From Methylobacterium sp. (GTDB taxonomy: Bacteria > Pseudomonadota > Alphaproteobacteria > Rhizobiales > Beijerinckiaceae): a stretch of DNA of 64,000 bases. Both the position numbers and the translations under genes were made by a program. Below, piece by piece: positions 29,451 through 39,104 of this stretch. Positions within the stretch are counted from its first letter, which is position 1. Every line of letters begins with the position of its first letter. Below the pieces are notes generated by a model that saw only the letters and a program-made list of their open reading frames with translations, was not told where the DNA came from and ran no database searches. Where the stretch lies: NCBI GenBank assembly GCA_020252645.1, contig JADCCN010000010.1, positions 1 to 64,000 on the forward strand, given 5' to 3'.

Positions 29451-30506
29451 ATGATGGTCGGACACAGCGATCTGGTGGCGGAACGGCGCGGAGCCCTGGG
29501 GTTGATCACACTCAATCGCCCGCAGGCGCTCAATGCGCTCAACGATGCGATGGTCGATGGCCTTCGCGCCGCGCTCGACGAATGGCGCGATGATGACACG
29601 ATTCGCCATGTGATGATCCGCGGCACCGGCCCCAAGGCCTTCTGCGCCGGGGGGGATATCCGGCTGATGCATGATCTCGGACGCGCGGGGAAACACGCCG
29701 TCGCGCTCGATTTCTGGGCGCGGGAATACCGGTTGAACGCGGTCATCAAGCATTATCCGAAGCCCTATATCGCGCTGATCGATGGCATCGTGATGGGGGG
29801 CGGCGTGGGTGTTTCGCTGCATGGCTCCCATCGCCTCGCCGGCCCGAGTTATCTTTTCGCCATGCCGGAAGTGGGGATCGGCTTCTTCCCGGATGTCGGC
29901 GCGAGCCATGCGCTCCCGCGCCTCACCGGGGCCGTGGGGGCGTGGCTGGCGGTGACCGGCGCGCGCATCCGCCGGGCCGATGCGATCGAGCTCGGCCTTG
30001 CGACCCATGCCGTGCCTCAGCATTGCGAGGAAGAATTGCTGATGCATCTGACGGCCGGGGTTCCGGTGGATTCCGCGCTGTCGCGGGTCGCCGAACACGA
30101 GCAGGCCGCCCCGATCCTCGCCAAGCTCGATGCCATCAACCGGCATTTCTCGTTTGATGCGGTGGGCGAAATCCTCGCCTCGCTGGAGGCCGCCGGGCCG
30201 GATGATGCCTTCGCCGCCGAGACGCTCGCCGGCATGCGGGTCAAGTCGCCGATGTCGATGGCGATCGCGATCGAGCAGGTCAAGCGCGGCCGCGTGCTCG
30301 ATTTCAACGACGCTATGGTGATGGAATACCGGATTGTCAGCCGGCTGGTGCATGACCCGGATTTCTACGAGGGCGTGCGCGCGCTGATCATCGACAAGGA
30401 CAACCACCCGCGCTGGAACCCCGCGCGGATCGAGGATGTCGACCCGGCGAAGGTCGCCGCGCATTTCGAGCCGCTTCTGCGCGATCTCGACCTCCCCGGA
30501 GCCTGA
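29451..30506 (+). CDS. Enoyl-CoA hydratase/isomerase family, likely 3-hydroxyisobutyryl-CoA hydrolase
   Basis: 351 aa, longer than plain enoyl-CoA hydratases and matching the HIBYL-CoA hydrolase group of valine catabolism. Crotonase core LITLNRPQALNALN, oxyanion loop KAFCAGGDIR, IDGIVMGGGVG, and PEVGIGFFPDVGASH with the Glu/Asp pair typical of the hydrolase. C-terminal DKDNHPRWNP block is also diagnostic. ATG 29451 has GAGGG 8 nt upstream; ATG 29436 and TTG 29400 are possible longer starts. The next gene begins 4 bp after its stop. Confidence 0.88.
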   Translation: MMVGHSDLVAERRGALGLITLNRPQALNALNDAMVDGLRAALDEWRDDDTIRHVMIRGTGPKAFCAGGDIRLMHDLGRAGKHAVALDFWAREYRLNAVIKHYPKPYIALIDGIVMGGGVGVSLHGSHRLAGPSYLFAMPEVGIGFFPDVGASHALPRLTGAVGAWLAVTGARIRRADAIELGLATHAVPQHCEEELLMHLTAGVPVDSALSRVAEHEQAAPILAKLDAINRHFSFDAVGEILASLEAAGPDDAFAAETLAGMRVKSPMSMAIAIEQVKRGRVLDFNDAMVMEYRIVSRLVHDPDFYEGVRALIIDKDNHPRWNPARIEDVDPAKVAAHFEPLLRDLDLPGA

Positions 30507-30510
30507 GCCC

Positions 30511-30969
30511 ATGGCGCATCCGCGCGACCGCGACAGACACACAGAATTCGTGATCGAACCCGGCGGGCGCGACGAGCCGCCCATCGGGGGCGAATTGAAG
30601 GCCGCCGGCGTGCGCTGGGACCAGATGACGACCCTCTTCCTGCGGCTCGCGGCGGCGATCTCGATGCTCAAGGGCATCGGCTTCTGGATGCTCATCCTTG
30701 GATTGGGCGATCTGCCGCTCACCGAGGAGCCGCGCCTCAGGCAGGCCATCATCGTGGCCTTCGCATTGCTCAATTGCTCGGCGGCGGTGGGGTTGTGGCT
30801 GCTCGCCACCTGGGGCACGAGCCTCTGGCTGTTCCTCTCGACCTTCGAGTTCGTGCTGGGTGTCACCGGCTATGCGCGGACGGTGGGCCTCTTCACGGCC
30901 ACCGGCTCCGGCATCATGATGTTCGTGTTCTTCGCGCTTACCTTTCTGTTCAGACGACAGAAATTCTGA
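30511..30969 (+). CDS. Small membrane protein, DUF6163-like
   Basis: 152 aa with four predicted transmembrane helices after a charged N-terminal 45 residues. Pattern MTTLFLRLAAAISMLKGIGFW and TWGTSLWLFLSTFEFVLG resembles a Hyphomicrobiales-specific membrane family that I recall as DUF6163; that assignment is from memory. Function unknown. Cotranscribed with the hydrolase gene before it. Confidence 0.65.
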   Translation: MAHPRDRDRHTEFVIEPGGRDEPPIGGELKAAGVRWDQMTTLFLRLAAAISMLKGIGFWMLILGLGDLPLTEEPRLRQAIIVAFALLNCSAAVGLWLLATWGTSLWLFLSTFEFVLGVTGYARTVGLFTATGSGIMMFVFFALTFLFRRQKF

Positions 30970-31025
30970 CGGGCCGCGGCCTTGCGCTGGCCTTCCGGCG
31001 GGCCGGGCGAGTCATCGTTACCGAA

Positions 31026-31054
31026 TTGTGAGATTCATTTCTTGAAAATACTAA
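31026..31054 (+). promoter_or_regulatory. Possible promoter upstream of ldtR
   Basis: TTGTGA and TACTAA separated by 17 bp in a distinctly AT-rich stretch (about 31020-31150) that contrasts with flanking GC-rich DNA. A second -10-like TATACAT lies at 31141. Assignment is by eye only. Confidence 0.3.
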
Positions 31055-31169
31055 CAAATCCAAAGAAGTGATTTCATTTACCGCGAAGGATGAATACCAA
31101 ATTTACGCTGGAATTTAAACGCATCTTCACAGGGCTGCCTTATACATACCCCTAGAACACGAGGGCGGG

Positions 31170-31188
31170 CTCAAGTCTGCCTCAAGTC
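31170..31188 (+). promoter_or_regulatory. Direct repeat upstream of ldtR, candidate operator
   Basis: CTCAAGTC occurs twice with an 11-bp period (31170-31177 and 31181-31188), about one helical turn apart, 18 bp before the ldtR start. Position fits autoregulation by the LdtR MarR-type protein, but no known consensus was applied. Confidence 0.35.
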
Positions 31189-31205
31189 AAACAGGGGTGC
31201 TGAAT

Positions 31206-31718
31206 ATGTCGAAGAGCAATGTTGCTGTCCGGACGGAAGGCGTCGCAGAAGCCGCCCAGGCCGTACGCCCGAAATACCTCGAAGCTCTGGCCCTCGTGGA
31301 GCGTCTTCACCGGCGTCTGCTTGATGTGATCAAGGACGAATTCGATCGCCGCGGCCGCAATGATGTGAACAGCGTGCAGGCGCTGCTGCTTTACAACATC
31401 GGCGATCATGATGTGACCGCCAGCGAATTGCGCACGCGTGGCTATTATCTCGGCTCGAACGTCTCCTACAATGTGAAGAAGCTGGTGGAGCTTGGCTATC
31501 TTTCGCATCAGCGCAGCCGCGTGGATCGTCGTTCGGTCCGCATCCGCCTCGCGCCGAAGGGCCAGGAAGTGCACAAGATCGTTTCGGAGCTCTACGAGAA
31601 GCATGTGCGCACCATCGAGCAGATCGGCGGCATCGGCCAGCATGATTTCGATACGCTGAACCACGCGCTGATGCGTCTCGATCGCTTCTGGACCGACCAG
31701 ATCCGCTATCGGCTTTGA
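31206..31718 (+). CDS. ldtR: MarR-family regulator of the LdtR type
   Basis: 170 aa winged helix-turn-helix protein. The conserved stretch VNSVQALLLYNIGDHDVTASELRTRGYYLGSNVSYNVKKLVELGYL is the hallmark of LdtR (quoted in part: TRGYYLGSNVSYN). In Liberibacter and rhizobia LdtR controls an L,D-transpeptidase gene, and here an L,D-transpeptidase lies 360 bp downstream. ATG 31206 has AGGGG upstream; GTG 31197 would add three residues. Followed by its own terminator. Confidence 0.88.
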   Translation: MSKSNVAVRTEGVAEAAQAVRPKYLEALALVERLHRRLLDVIKDEFDRRGRNDVNSVQALLLYNIGDHDVTASELRTRGYYLGSNVSYNVKKLVELGYLSHQRSRVDRRSVRIRLAPKGQEVHKIVSELYEKHVRTIEQIGGIGQHDFDTLNHALMRLDRFWTDQIRYRL

Positions 31719-31823
31719 TCTTGCGGCGAAGGCCGGTCCCGCCCCGCTGCGGGCCGGAGGACCCTCCCGAATTCGCGGATCGCGGCCTCTCGTGATCCCA
31801 TCTGCGGAATCTGTCCCCGACCG

Positions 31824-31859
31824 AAGGCCCGCTGCTCCCGGCGGGCCTTGTTCTTTTTT
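31824..31859 (+). terminator. Rho-independent terminator after ldtR
   Basis: Perfect 9-bp stem AAGGCCCGC / GCGGGCCTT, 8-nt loop, then a T-rich tail (GTTCTTTTTT). Confidence 0.92.
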
Positions 31860-32078
31860 CGCGGCCTCACGCGCTCGTGAGCGATAATTGCGCCGGCGCG
31901 CCACAAATTCGCCCCCGTTCGCCCGCTCTAGGGAGAAACCGATGAGATTGTGCGGTGCCGGGAATCCTGCGCAAACGGTTTCGCAATTCTTCTCGGTTTA
32001 CGAAACAGTGATCATGACGGGCGTTCTTGGCGGACCGGGATCGGTTCTTCCTCGGCGCGAACGGGACGGGTGACAGGG

Positions 32079-33380
32079 ATGTCGGGCGATCGGGCTTCAC
32101 GCTTTTCGGGGATGGGAATGGACCGCCGTGCGTTCCTCTCGGGAACGGCCGGCTTGTTCGGTGCCGCCGCGGCGTTTCCCTCCTTCGCTCAGCAATCGCC
32201 GATGATCGGTGGCCAGGCCGAATGGGCGCAGAGCTATGACACGGGCACCATCCGCTCCCGCAATATCCGCACCTCCTATCCCATTCTCGGCCCCGCGACG
32301 GCGCAGGCGCTCGAAGGGGCGATCGGCGTCTACCAGCAGCTCGTCGCGCGCGGCGGCCATCCGCCGCTGCCTTCCGACCAGCGCCTGCAACTCGGCACCC
32401 GCCATCCGAATGTGCAGGCCTTGCGCGCGCGCCTGATCGAGCTTGGCGATCTTTCCCCGAATGTCGGCAACAGCGACATCTTCGATTCCTTTGTGGATGG
32501 CGCGGTGAAGCGCTATGAGGCCCGCCACGGCCTTACCCCCAAGGGCGTTGTGGGTGTGCAGACCTTCGCGGCGCTCAACACCCCGGCAGAAATCCGCCTT
32601 CGCCAGCTCGAGATCAACCTCGTGCGGCTGCGCGGCTATCCGGGCAATCTCGGCAACCGTTATGTCACCGTGAACATTCCGGCGGCCTATGTGGAGACGG
32701 TCGAGAACGGCCAGGTCGCAACGCGCCACGTGGCCGGCGTCGGCAAGATCGACCGCCCGTCGCCCATCATGAATGCCAGGATCGTGGAGGTGAATTTCCA
32801 CCCTTTCTGGACCGTGCCGGCCTCGATCATCCGCAAGGATCTGATCCCGCTGATGCAGAAGAACCCGAATTACCTCACCGAGCAGAAGATCCGCATCTTC
32901 AACCAGCAGGGGCAGGAGCTTCAGCCCGCGCAGGTGAACTGGAATTCGGACGAGGCGACGCGCTACCTGTTCCGGCAGGACCCCGGCGGCGAGCACAATT
33001 CGCTCGGCTTCGTGCGCATCAACATCCCGAATCCACATGGCGTATACATGCATGACACGCCGGCCAAGGGCATTTTCGGCGACGATTACCGCTTCGTTTC
33101 TTCGGGCTGCGTGCGCGTGCAGAACGTGCGCGAATACATCTACTGGATCCTGCAGGATAACCCGCAATGGACCCGCGATGCGATCGACGAGGCCTTCCGC
33201 GCCGCGCGCCGCATCGATGCGCGCCCGCGCGAGCCGATTCCGGTCTACTGGACCTACATCACCGCCTGGGCGACGCCCGATGGCGTGATCCAGTTCCGCG
33301 ACGACATCTATGGCAAGGATGGCGTGGGTCCCGGCGCCGTGACACAGGCCTTGCGCGAGGGCGATGATCGGCCGGATTGA
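32079..33380 (+). CDS. L,D-transpeptidase (YkuD family)
   Basis: 433 aa periplasmic enzyme making 3-3 cross-links or protein anchors in peptidoglycan. N-terminal twin-arginine-like signal (MDRRAFLSGTAG...FAQQ), a peptidoglycan-binding-like region (QLGTRHPNVQALRARL), then the YkuD catalytic domain with HDTPAKGIF and the Cys motif SSGCVRVQN. Close to the LdtP type controlled by LdtR, encoded just upstream. Start 32079 precedes the Tat motif; ATGs at 32112 and 32118 are alternatives. Confidence 0.88.
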   Translation: MSGDRASRFSGMGMDRRAFLSGTAGLFGAAAAFPSFAQQSPMIGGQAEWAQSYDTGTIRSRNIRTSYPILGPATAQALEGAIGVYQQLVARGGHPPLPSDQRLQLGTRHPNVQALRARLIELGDLSPNVGNSDIFDSFVDGAVKRYEARHGLTPKGVVGVQTFAALNTPAEIRLRQLEINLVRLRGYPGNLGNRYVTVNIPAAYVETVENGQVATRHVAGVGKIDRPSPIMNARIVEVNFHPFWTVPASIIRKDLIPLMQKNPNYLTEQKIRIFNQQGQELQPAQVNWNSDEATRYLFRQDPGGEHNSLGFVRINIPNPHGVYMHDTPAKGIFGDDYRFVSSGCVRVQNVREYIYWILQDNPQWTRDAIDEAFRAARRIDARPREPIPVYWTYITAWATPDGVIQFRDDIYGKDGVGPGAVTQALREGDDRPD

Positions 33381-33848
33381 TCCGGAAACGAGCCCCGGAA
33401 TTTTCGCCATCACCGACCTCTTCGCCGAGAAGCCGCCGGCGCAGGAACCCGTTTCGGGCTGCCGGGCACGCAAGGGCTGGCGCGCATGGTGCTGTCTGGA
33501 ATCGACATGGCAGCGGCATCGCCAGGAACGAGGCGGCCATCGCGCCTCCCAGTTGAACCATGTCAGTTCAACCATGTCAGTTCAAACATGGCAGTTCTGC
33601 GGGGATAATGGCGAAAGAGCCCATTTCACCCGATCGGCCTGCGCCCGGCCTGAAGAACAATCTTCGCCTTTCTTTTGTCCAGTTTCTGTGCTAACAGAAC
33701 TTTCATCGAGTTTTCGGCTGAATGGCTTGCCGACGAGTCTTGGTTTTTTCCCGGGCTCCGTCTCTAGACCTTCCAATCAAGACATCGATAGACCTCGCGC
33801 GCGCTTCTGGTGCCCGCCTTACACCTTGTTTCTTGAAAGGAAACTGCC
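33381..33848 (+). other. Long intergenic region upstream of cspA
   Basis: 468 bp without a credible gene on either strand. Probably carries the cspA promoter and a long 5' untranslated region, typical of cold-shock mRNAs. It contains a short tandem repeat (separate entry). The final 100 bp are pyrimidine-rich, with AAAGGA before the cspA ATG. Confidence 0.5.
33550..33591. repeat. 14-bp tandem repeat, three imperfect copies
   Basis: Unit CAGTTCAACCATGT occurs at 33550, 33564 and 33578, with one mismatch in the first unit and two in the third. Lies in the intergenic region between ldt and cspA. Confidence 0.85.
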
Positions 33849-34061
33849 ATGCAGACCGGAACCGTGAAATGGTTCAACGCCACCAAGGGCTTCGGCTTCA
33901 TCCAGCCGGATGCCGGCGGCCCTGATGTGTTCGTTCACATCACTGCGCTGGAGCGCGCCGGCATTCGCGGCCTCGCGGAAGGCCAGAAGGTCGAGTTCGT
34001 GCTCACCCCCGACCGCCGCACCGGCAAGTCGGCGGCCGACCAGCTCCGCCTCGTGAACTGA
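33849..34061 (+). CDS. cspA: Cold-shock protein, CspA family
   Basis: 70 aa single-stranded nucleic-acid chaperone. RNP1 KGFGFIQ and RNP2 VFVHI are intact, in the order typical of CspA ([16 protein letters not shown]). AAAGGA ribosome site 6 nt before the ATG. Monocistronic, with a terminator following. Confidence 0.95.
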   Translation: MQTGTVKWFNATKGFGFIQPDAGGPDVFVHITALERAGIRGLAEGQKVEFVLTPDRRTGKSAADQLRLVN

Positions 34062-34094
34062 ACCTCTTCGGCCAAGGCCGGATGGATTGTCGAG

Positions 34095-34121
34095 ACCGCG
34101 TCCTCCGGGGCGCGGTTTTTT
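34095..34121 (+). terminator. Rho-independent terminator after cspA
   Basis: Stem ACCGCG / CGCGGT with a 10-nt loop followed by six T, 33 bp after the cspA stop. Confidence 0.85.
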
Positions 34122-34291
34122 GTTGTCGTCTCGCATCCTGCGCAGGGCGGCTCTTTGCGATGCGAGGGGCTTCCGCCCTTGTGATTGCAGGCTGTCCGCT
34201 TTAGAGAACGCGGCTTCGGGCGACGGGTGGATTCCCGCTTTTGCATGTCTGCCCGGCCCGGGCCCCGCCAGGGAGTTGCCAAGGAGCAATC

Positions 34292-35584
34292 ATGACCGCC
34301 GCTGCCGCCATCCGCTCGAATTCCTTCTTCTCGGCGAGCCTTGCCGATGCCGATCCCGAAATTGCCAAGGCCGTGCAGCTCGAACTCGGTCGCCAGCGCG
34401 ACGAGATCGAACTCATCGCCTCCGAGAACATCGTGAGCCGCGCCGTGCTCGAGGCGCAGGGCTCGGTGATGACCAACAAATATGCGGAAGGCTATCCCGG
34501 CCGGCGCTATTATGGCGGCTGCCAGTTCGTGGATATCGCCGAGGAACTCGCCATTTCCCGCGTGAAGCAGCTTTTCGGCTGCGATTTCGCGAATGTGCAG
34601 CCGAATTCGGGCAGCCAGGCCAACCAGGCCGTGTTCCTCGCGCTGATGAAGCCTGGCGATACCTTCATGGGCCTGAACCTCGCGGCGGGCGGCCATCTCA
34701 CGCATGGCGCTTCCGTGAACATGAGCGGCAAGTGGTTCAACGTGGTGCCCTACAACGTGAACCCGGAAACCCATCTGATCGACATGGAGGAGGTCGAGCG
34801 CCTCGCCCTTGAACACAAGCCGAAGATCATCGTGGCCGGCGGCTCGGGCTATGCCCGCCTTTGGGATTTCGAGGCCTTCCGCCGCATCGCCGATGCCGTG
34901 GGCGCGTATTTCCTGGTCGATATCGCGCATTTCGCGGGCCTCGTCGCGGGCGGCGCGCATCCCTCGCCGTTCCCGCATGCGCATGTCGTCACTTCGACCA
35001 CGCACAAGACCTTGCGCGGGCCCCGCGGCGGCATCGTGCTGACGAACGATCCCGAGATCGCCAGGAAGATCAATTCGGCCGTGTTCCCCGGCCTGCAGGG
35101 CGGCCCGCTGATGCATGTGATCGCGGCCAAGGCCGTGGCCTTCAACGAGGCTTTGCAGCCGGAATTCAAGAATTACGCCCATGCCGTCGTTGCCAATGCG
35201 AAGGCTTTGGCCGAGACGCTGAAATCCAAGGGTTTCGCCATTATCACCGGCGGCACGGATAACCACCTGATGCTGGTCGATCTGCGCCCGAAGAAGGTGA
35301 CGGGTGTCGCCGCCGAGAAGGCTCTGGGCCGTGCGCATATCACCTGCAACAAGAACGGCATTCCCTTCGATCCTGAAAAGCCGATGGTCACGAGCGGCAT
35401 CCGCCTCGGTTCGCCCGCGGCCACCTCGCGCGGCTTCGGCGTGGCGGAGTTTCAGCAGGTCGGCAATCTCATCGCCGAGGTGATCGACGGCCTTGCCAAG
35501 AACGGTGAAGAGGGCAATGGCACCGTGGAAGAGGCCGTGAAGGCCAGGGTTCATGCGCTGACGGGTCGCTTCCCGATCTATTGA
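34292..35584 (+). CDS. glyA: Serine hydroxymethyltransferase
   Basis: 430 aa PLP enzyme interconverting serine and glycine with tetrahydrofolate. [34 protein letters not shown] and the PLP Lys in [17 protein letters not shown] 34292 has AAGGAG upstream. A 170-bp leader separates it from the cspA terminator; I saw no riboswitch that I could name there. nrdR follows, as in many rhizobia. Confidence 0.96.
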   Translation: MTAAAAIRSNSFFSASLADADPEIAKAVQLELGRQRDEIELIASENIVSRAVLEAQGSVMTNKYAEGYPGRRYYGGCQFVDIAEELAISRVKQLFGCDFANVQPNSGSQANQAVFLALMKPGDTFMGLNLAAGGHLTHGASVNMSGKWFNVVPYNVNPETHLIDMEEVERLALEHKPKIIVAGGSGYARLWDFEAFRRIADAVGAYFLVDIAHFAGLVAGGAHPSPFPHAHVVTSTTHKTLRGPRGGIVLTNDPEIARKINSAVFPGLQGGPLMHVIAAKAVAFNEALQPEFKNYAHAVVANAKALAETLKSKGFAIITGGTDNHLMLVDLRPKKVTGVAAEKALGRAHITCNKNGIPFDPEKPMVTSGIRLGSPAATSRGFGVAEFQQVGNLIAEVIDGLAKNGEEGNGTVEEAVKARVHALTGRFPIY

Positions 35585-35594
35585 TTGCGCGCAG

Positions 35595-35617
35595 GCCGGC
35601 TTTTCATCGGAGCCGGC
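35595..35617 (+). terminator. Hairpin after glyA, possible weak terminator
   Basis: Seven-base stem GCCGGCT / AGCCGGC with a 9-nt loop, 11 bp after the glyA stop, followed by TTGACCTTT rather than a clean T run. May only partly stop transcription into nrdR. Confidence 0.45.
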
Positions 35618-35791
35618 TTGACCTTTGCGCCTCTTTCCAACAGGCGGGGATGTATTTTCCGATCAAGTGGATACCGGTTGATCGAAGAAAATGCGATGAG
35701 TTCAAGCAACGGAGCTTGTCTTGCGATCCTCGATCGCCAGCCAAGCTCCGGCTGGGCCGGGAAGGCCCGGTTTTCGTTCCGGATTGCCCCG

Positions 35792-36277
35792 ATGCGCTGC
35801 CCCTTCTGTGGTTCCTTCGACACGCAGGTGAAGGATAGCCGCCCCGCCGATGACGGCGGCGCGATCCGTCGCCGGCGCGTCTGCACCGATTGCGGCGGCC
35901 GTTTCACAACTTTCGAGCGCGTGCAACTGAAGGAACTGATGGTTGTGAAGCGCTCGGGCCGGCGCGTGCCGTTCGACCGCGAGAAGCTCGCGCGCTCCAT
36001 CGAGATCGCGCTCCGCAAGCGCCCGATCGACCGCGACCGCGTGGAAAGGCTCATCAACGGCATCGTGCGCGAACTCGAGAGCCAGTCCGAGGGCGAGGTG
36101 ACCAGCGAGGGCATCGGCGCGCTGGTGATGGAGCGCCTGCGGCGGCTGGATCAGGTCGCCTATGTGCGCTTCGCCTCGGTCTACAAGAACTTCAACGCGG
36201 CCGAGGAATTCGGAGACATCCTCCGCGAACTCGGGCACGAGGAAGCCTCGGGCGAGGCCGCCGAGGATGGCGGATGA
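35792..36277 (+). CDS. nrdR: Transcriptional repressor NrdR
   Basis: 161 aa. N-terminal zinc ribbon (MRCPFCGS ... CTDCGGRF) and an ATP-cone domain sensing dATP/ATP. Represses ribonucleotide reductase genes. ATG 35792 is fixed by the universal MRCPFC start; the reading frame extends 69 codons upstream without conserved features. First gene of the ribD-ribE-ribH-nusB-thiL operon and overlapping ribD by 4 bp. Confidence 0.95.
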   Translation: MRCPFCGSFDTQVKDSRPADDGGAIRRRRVCTDCGGRFTTFERVQLKELMVVKRSGRRVPFDREKLARSIEIALRKRPIDRDRVERLINGIVRELESQSEGEVTSEGIGALVMERLRRLDQVAYVRFASVYKNFNAAEEFGDILRELGHEEASGEAAEDGG

Positions 36278-37428
36278 TGCAGCGCCTGCGGGATGAAGCC
36301 TTCATGCGCGCCGCCATTGCGCTGGCTCGGCGGGGATTGGGACGCACCTGGCCGAACCCCTCCGTAGCGGCGCTGGTGGTGGATGAGAGCGTCGAGCCGC
36401 CGGTGGTTCGCGCGCGCGGTTGCACCGCGCCGGGCGGGCGGCCCCACGCCGAAGCGAATGCGGTGACGGCAGCCGGCGAGGCTGCGCGGGGGGCAACGCT
36501 CTATGTCACGCTCGAACCCTGCGCGCGGCGCTCGCAGCGGGTGTTCGGGCCGTCCTGCACGGAAGTCATCCTGGAAAGCGGCATAGCCCGCGTGGTGATC
36601 GGCGCGGCCGATCCCTCGCCCTTCGCGAGCGGGGAGGGCACGGAGGCCCTGCGCAAGGCAGGCATCGCGGTGGTGACGGGCCTTTGCGAGGCGGAGGCGC
36701 GCGAGGTGACGCGCGGCCATTGCCTCCGCGTCTCCGGCCATCGCCCCTTCGTGACCCTCAAGCTCGCGCAGACCGCGGATGGTTTCGCCGGAACCGCAGA
36801 CCGCAAGCCGATCATGATCACGGGCGAGGAGGCACGCGCCTATGTGCATCGCCTGCGCTCCATCCATGATGCGTTGATCACCGGCATCGGCACGGTGCTG
36901 ACCGATGATCCCCGGCTCGATGTGCGCCTGCCGGGCATGGCGGGCATGAGCCCGATGCGCGTAGTGCTCGATACCCAGGGTCGCCTGCCCGCTCATGCGC
37001 GGATCATCACGCAAGCGGCCAGCGCGCCCGTGCTGGTTCTCTCCGCGCAGGAGCGCAAGCAATTCCATGGCGTTTCCGATCGGGCCGCGAGCCAGGCGAA
37101 TCCATCGGGCGGACAGGGCGAACAGGCTGTTGAAATCCTTCGTATTCCCAAGACCGAGGATGGCCATCTCGATCTCGCGGCGGCCCTTGGCGCGCTCGCC
37201 GCGCAGGGCATCACCCGCGTGATGGTCGAGGCCGGGCCCACGCTTTCCAACGCCTTCGCGAAAGCCGGCTTCATCGACCGCCTCGAACTCCTGACCGGCG
37301 CGCATGCCACCGGCCAGGGCCTGCCCGCCATCGGCCCGGACCTTGCCGGATGGATCGCGAAGGCCCAACTCGTGGACGAGCGCATGCTCGGGCCGGACCG
37401 GCTCGAAATTCGCAAGGGGCAGGGCTGA
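36274..37428 (+). CDS. ribD: Bifunctional riboflavin deaminase-reductase RibD
   Basis: 384 aa. N-terminal cytidine-deaminase-like zinc domain ([34 protein letters not shown]) and C-terminal NADPH reductase domain ([41 protein letters not shown]). Catalyses steps two and three of riboflavin synthesis. The spacing of the second zinc Cys pair is wider than in E. coli. ATG 36274 overlaps the nrdR stop; 36277 is an alternative. Confidence 0.93.
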   Translation: MMQRLRDEAFMRAAIALARRGLGRTWPNPSVAALVVDESVEPPVVRARGCTAPGGRPHAEANAVTAAGEAARGATLYVTLEPCARRSQRVFGPSCTEVILESGIARVVIGAADPSPFASGEGTEALRKAGIAVVTGLCEAEAREVTRGHCLRVSGHRPFVTLKLAQTADGFAGTADRKPIMITGEEARAYVHRLRSIHDALITGIGTVLTDDPRLDVRLPGMAGMSPMRVVLDTQGRLPAHARIITQAASAPVLVLSAQERKQFHGVSDRAASQANPSGGQGEQAVEILRIPKTEDGHLDLAAALGALAAQGITRVMVEAGPTLSNAFAKAGFIDRLELLTGAHATGQGLPAIGPDLAGWIAKAQLVDERMLGPDRLEIRKGQG

Positions 37429-38069
37429 TGTTCACCGGCATCGTCACCGATATCGGGATTGTGGAACGGGTTGAGGGCGGCTCAAGCCTCAAGCGCTTGA
37501 GGATTGCCTGTTCCTACGACCCCGCGACGATCGCGATCGGTGCCTCCATCGCCTGCGCCGGCTGCTGCCTCACGGCCATCGCTGTCGGCGGCGAGGCGGG
37601 CGCGAGCTGGTTCGAGGTGGAGGCGGCGGCAGAAACGCTCCGCCTCACCCATGTCGGAACGTGGCAAAAGGGCACGCGCATCAATCTCGAACGCGCGCTG
37701 AAGATCGGCGACGAACTCGGCGGCCATATCGTGACCGGGCATGTCGATGCCCTGTCCGAAATCATCTCGCGCGAGGAGGTTACGCCGTCGGATGCCAATT
37801 GGGGTGCCACCGCGCGCTTCACGCTTCGCGCGCCGAAACCCCTGCATCGCTTCATCGCGGCCAAGGGCTCGGTCGCGCTCGATGGCGTCTCGCTCACGGT
37901 GAACCATGTGGAGGATGATCTCTTCTGCGTGCTGCTCATTCCGCATACCCTCGCGGTCACCACTTTCGGGGAGCGGAAGGCGGGCGAGCCGGTGCATCTC
38001 GAGATCGACATGATGGCGCGCTACGCGGCGCGGCTTGCCGAGACCGCGGCGCTTGCCGAGAGGCAGTGA
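37428..38069 (+). CDS. ribE: Riboflavin synthase, alpha subunit
   Basis: 213 aa. Two lumazine-binding barrels in tandem, opened by [10 protein letters not shown] and with GGHIVTGHVD at the start of the second half. Dismutates 6,7-dimethyl-8-ribityllumazine to riboflavin. TGATG overlap with ribD. Confidence 0.95.
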   Translation: MFTGIVTDIGIVERVEGGSSLKRLRIACSYDPATIAIGASIACAGCCLTAIAVGGEAGASWFEVEAAAETLRLTHVGTWQKGTRINLERALKIGDELGGHIVTGHVDALSEIISREEVTPSDANWGATARFTLRAPKPLHRFIAAKGSVALDGVSLTVNHVEDDLFCVLLIPHTLAVTTFGERKAGEPVHLEIDMMARYAARLAETAALAERQ

Positions 38070-38109
38070 AGCGCCTAAACGCAAGCGCTCAGGATTTCAG
38101 GAGTTTGTC

Positions 38110-38583
38110 ATGGCCGAGGCCAAGCGCCGGCAGGCGCCGATTGCAGGCGCGCGCGGTGCCCATATCGTCGTGATCGAGGGGCGCTACTACGACCACCTTA
38201 ACGACATGCTGCGCGAGGGCGCGACGGCGGCGATCGCTGCGGCTGGCGCGGAATTCGAGATCATCACCGTGCCCGGCGCGCTGGAGATTCCCGTCGCCAT
38301 GGCGATCCGCGCCGAACAGCAGCCGAAGCCCGATGGTTTCGTGGCGCTTGGCGTGGTCATTCGTGGCGAAACCTCGCATTATGACATCGTCTCGGTGCAG
38401 GCGAACCGCGCGCTGATCGATTATTCAACGAGCCATGCCATGCCCTTCGGCAACGCGATTCTCACGGTGGAGAGCGAGGCGCAGGCGGAAGCGCGCGCCA
38501 ACCCGGCGAAGGGCGACAAGGGGGGCGATGCCGCCCGTGCTGCCCTCACGCTTGTCGCTCTCAAGCGCGGAGCCGGCCGATGA
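38110..38583 (+). CDS. ribH: 6,7-dimethyl-8-ribityllumazine synthase
   Basis: 157 aa. GALEIPVAM, GVVIRGETSHYD with the catalytic His, and a C-terminal region ending in Ala/Lys-rich residues. Supplies the substrate of RibE. CAGGAG ribosome site before ATG 38110. Overlaps nusB by 4 bp. Confidence 0.95.
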   Translation: MAEAKRRQAPIAGARGAHIVVIEGRYYDHLNDMLREGATAAIAAAGAEFEIITVPGALEIPVAMAIRAEQQPKPDGFVALGVVIRGETSHYDIVSVQANRALIDYSTSHAMPFGNAILTVESEAQAEARANPAKGDKGGDAARAALTLVALKRGAGR

Positions 38584-39098
38584 TCGAGCAAGGCAAGAAG
38601 ATCCGCTCGCGCGATCGCTCGGTCAGCCGGGGCGAAAAGCGCGCCGCGGCGCGCCTCGCGGCCGTGCAGGCGCTCTACCAGATGGAACTCGCGGGGAAAG
38701 GCCTCAACGAGGTCTTCGCCGAGTTCGAGAGTTTCTGGATGGGTCGCGAGATCGAGGGTGACCAGTACAAGCCCGCCGAGGCTGCCCTGTTCCGCCTCAT
38801 CCTCGAAGGGGTGCTCGCCGACCAGGTGGCGCTGGACCAGGCGGTGGACCGCATTCTCGAGGGCTGGCCGCTGAAGCGCGTGGAAGCCATCATGCGCGCG
38901 ACCCTGCGCGCCGGTGCCTTCGAGCTCAAGCATGGCAGGGATGTGCCGCCGCGCGTCATCCTCTCGGAATATGTCGATATCGCCTCCGCCTTCCTCGAAA
39001 AGGACGAGGTGGGCATGGTCAATGCCGTGCTCGACAAGCTGGCGCGCGACTATCGCGCCGAGGACCTGGCGAAATCCGCGCCCGCGCGCGAGGGCTGA
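38580..39098 (+). CDS. nusB: Transcription antitermination factor NusB
   Basis: 172 aa. All-helical NusB fold with AARLAAVQALYQMEL and the C-terminal VILSEYVDIASAFLEKDEVGMVNAVLDKLAR. Works with NusE/S10 at boxA of rRNA operons. The charged N-terminal 20 residues are longer than in E. coli. ribH-nusB-thiL is a widely conserved order. Confidence 0.95.
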   Translation: MIEQGKKIRSRDRSVSRGEKRAAARLAAVQALYQMELAGKGLNEVFAEFESFWMGREIEGDQYKPAEAALFRLILEGVLADQVALDQAVDRILEGWPLKRVEAIMRATLRAGAFELKHGRDVPPRVILSEYVDIASAFLEKDEVGMVNAVLDKLARDYRAEDLAKSAPAREG

Positions 39099-39104
39099 GG
39101 CACC

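Noticed and set aside
33364-33867. 167-codon open frame between ldt and cspA
   Set aside because: Composition is random-like, it overlaps the ldt 3' end and the cspA start, and contains the 14-bp repeat; no protein features.
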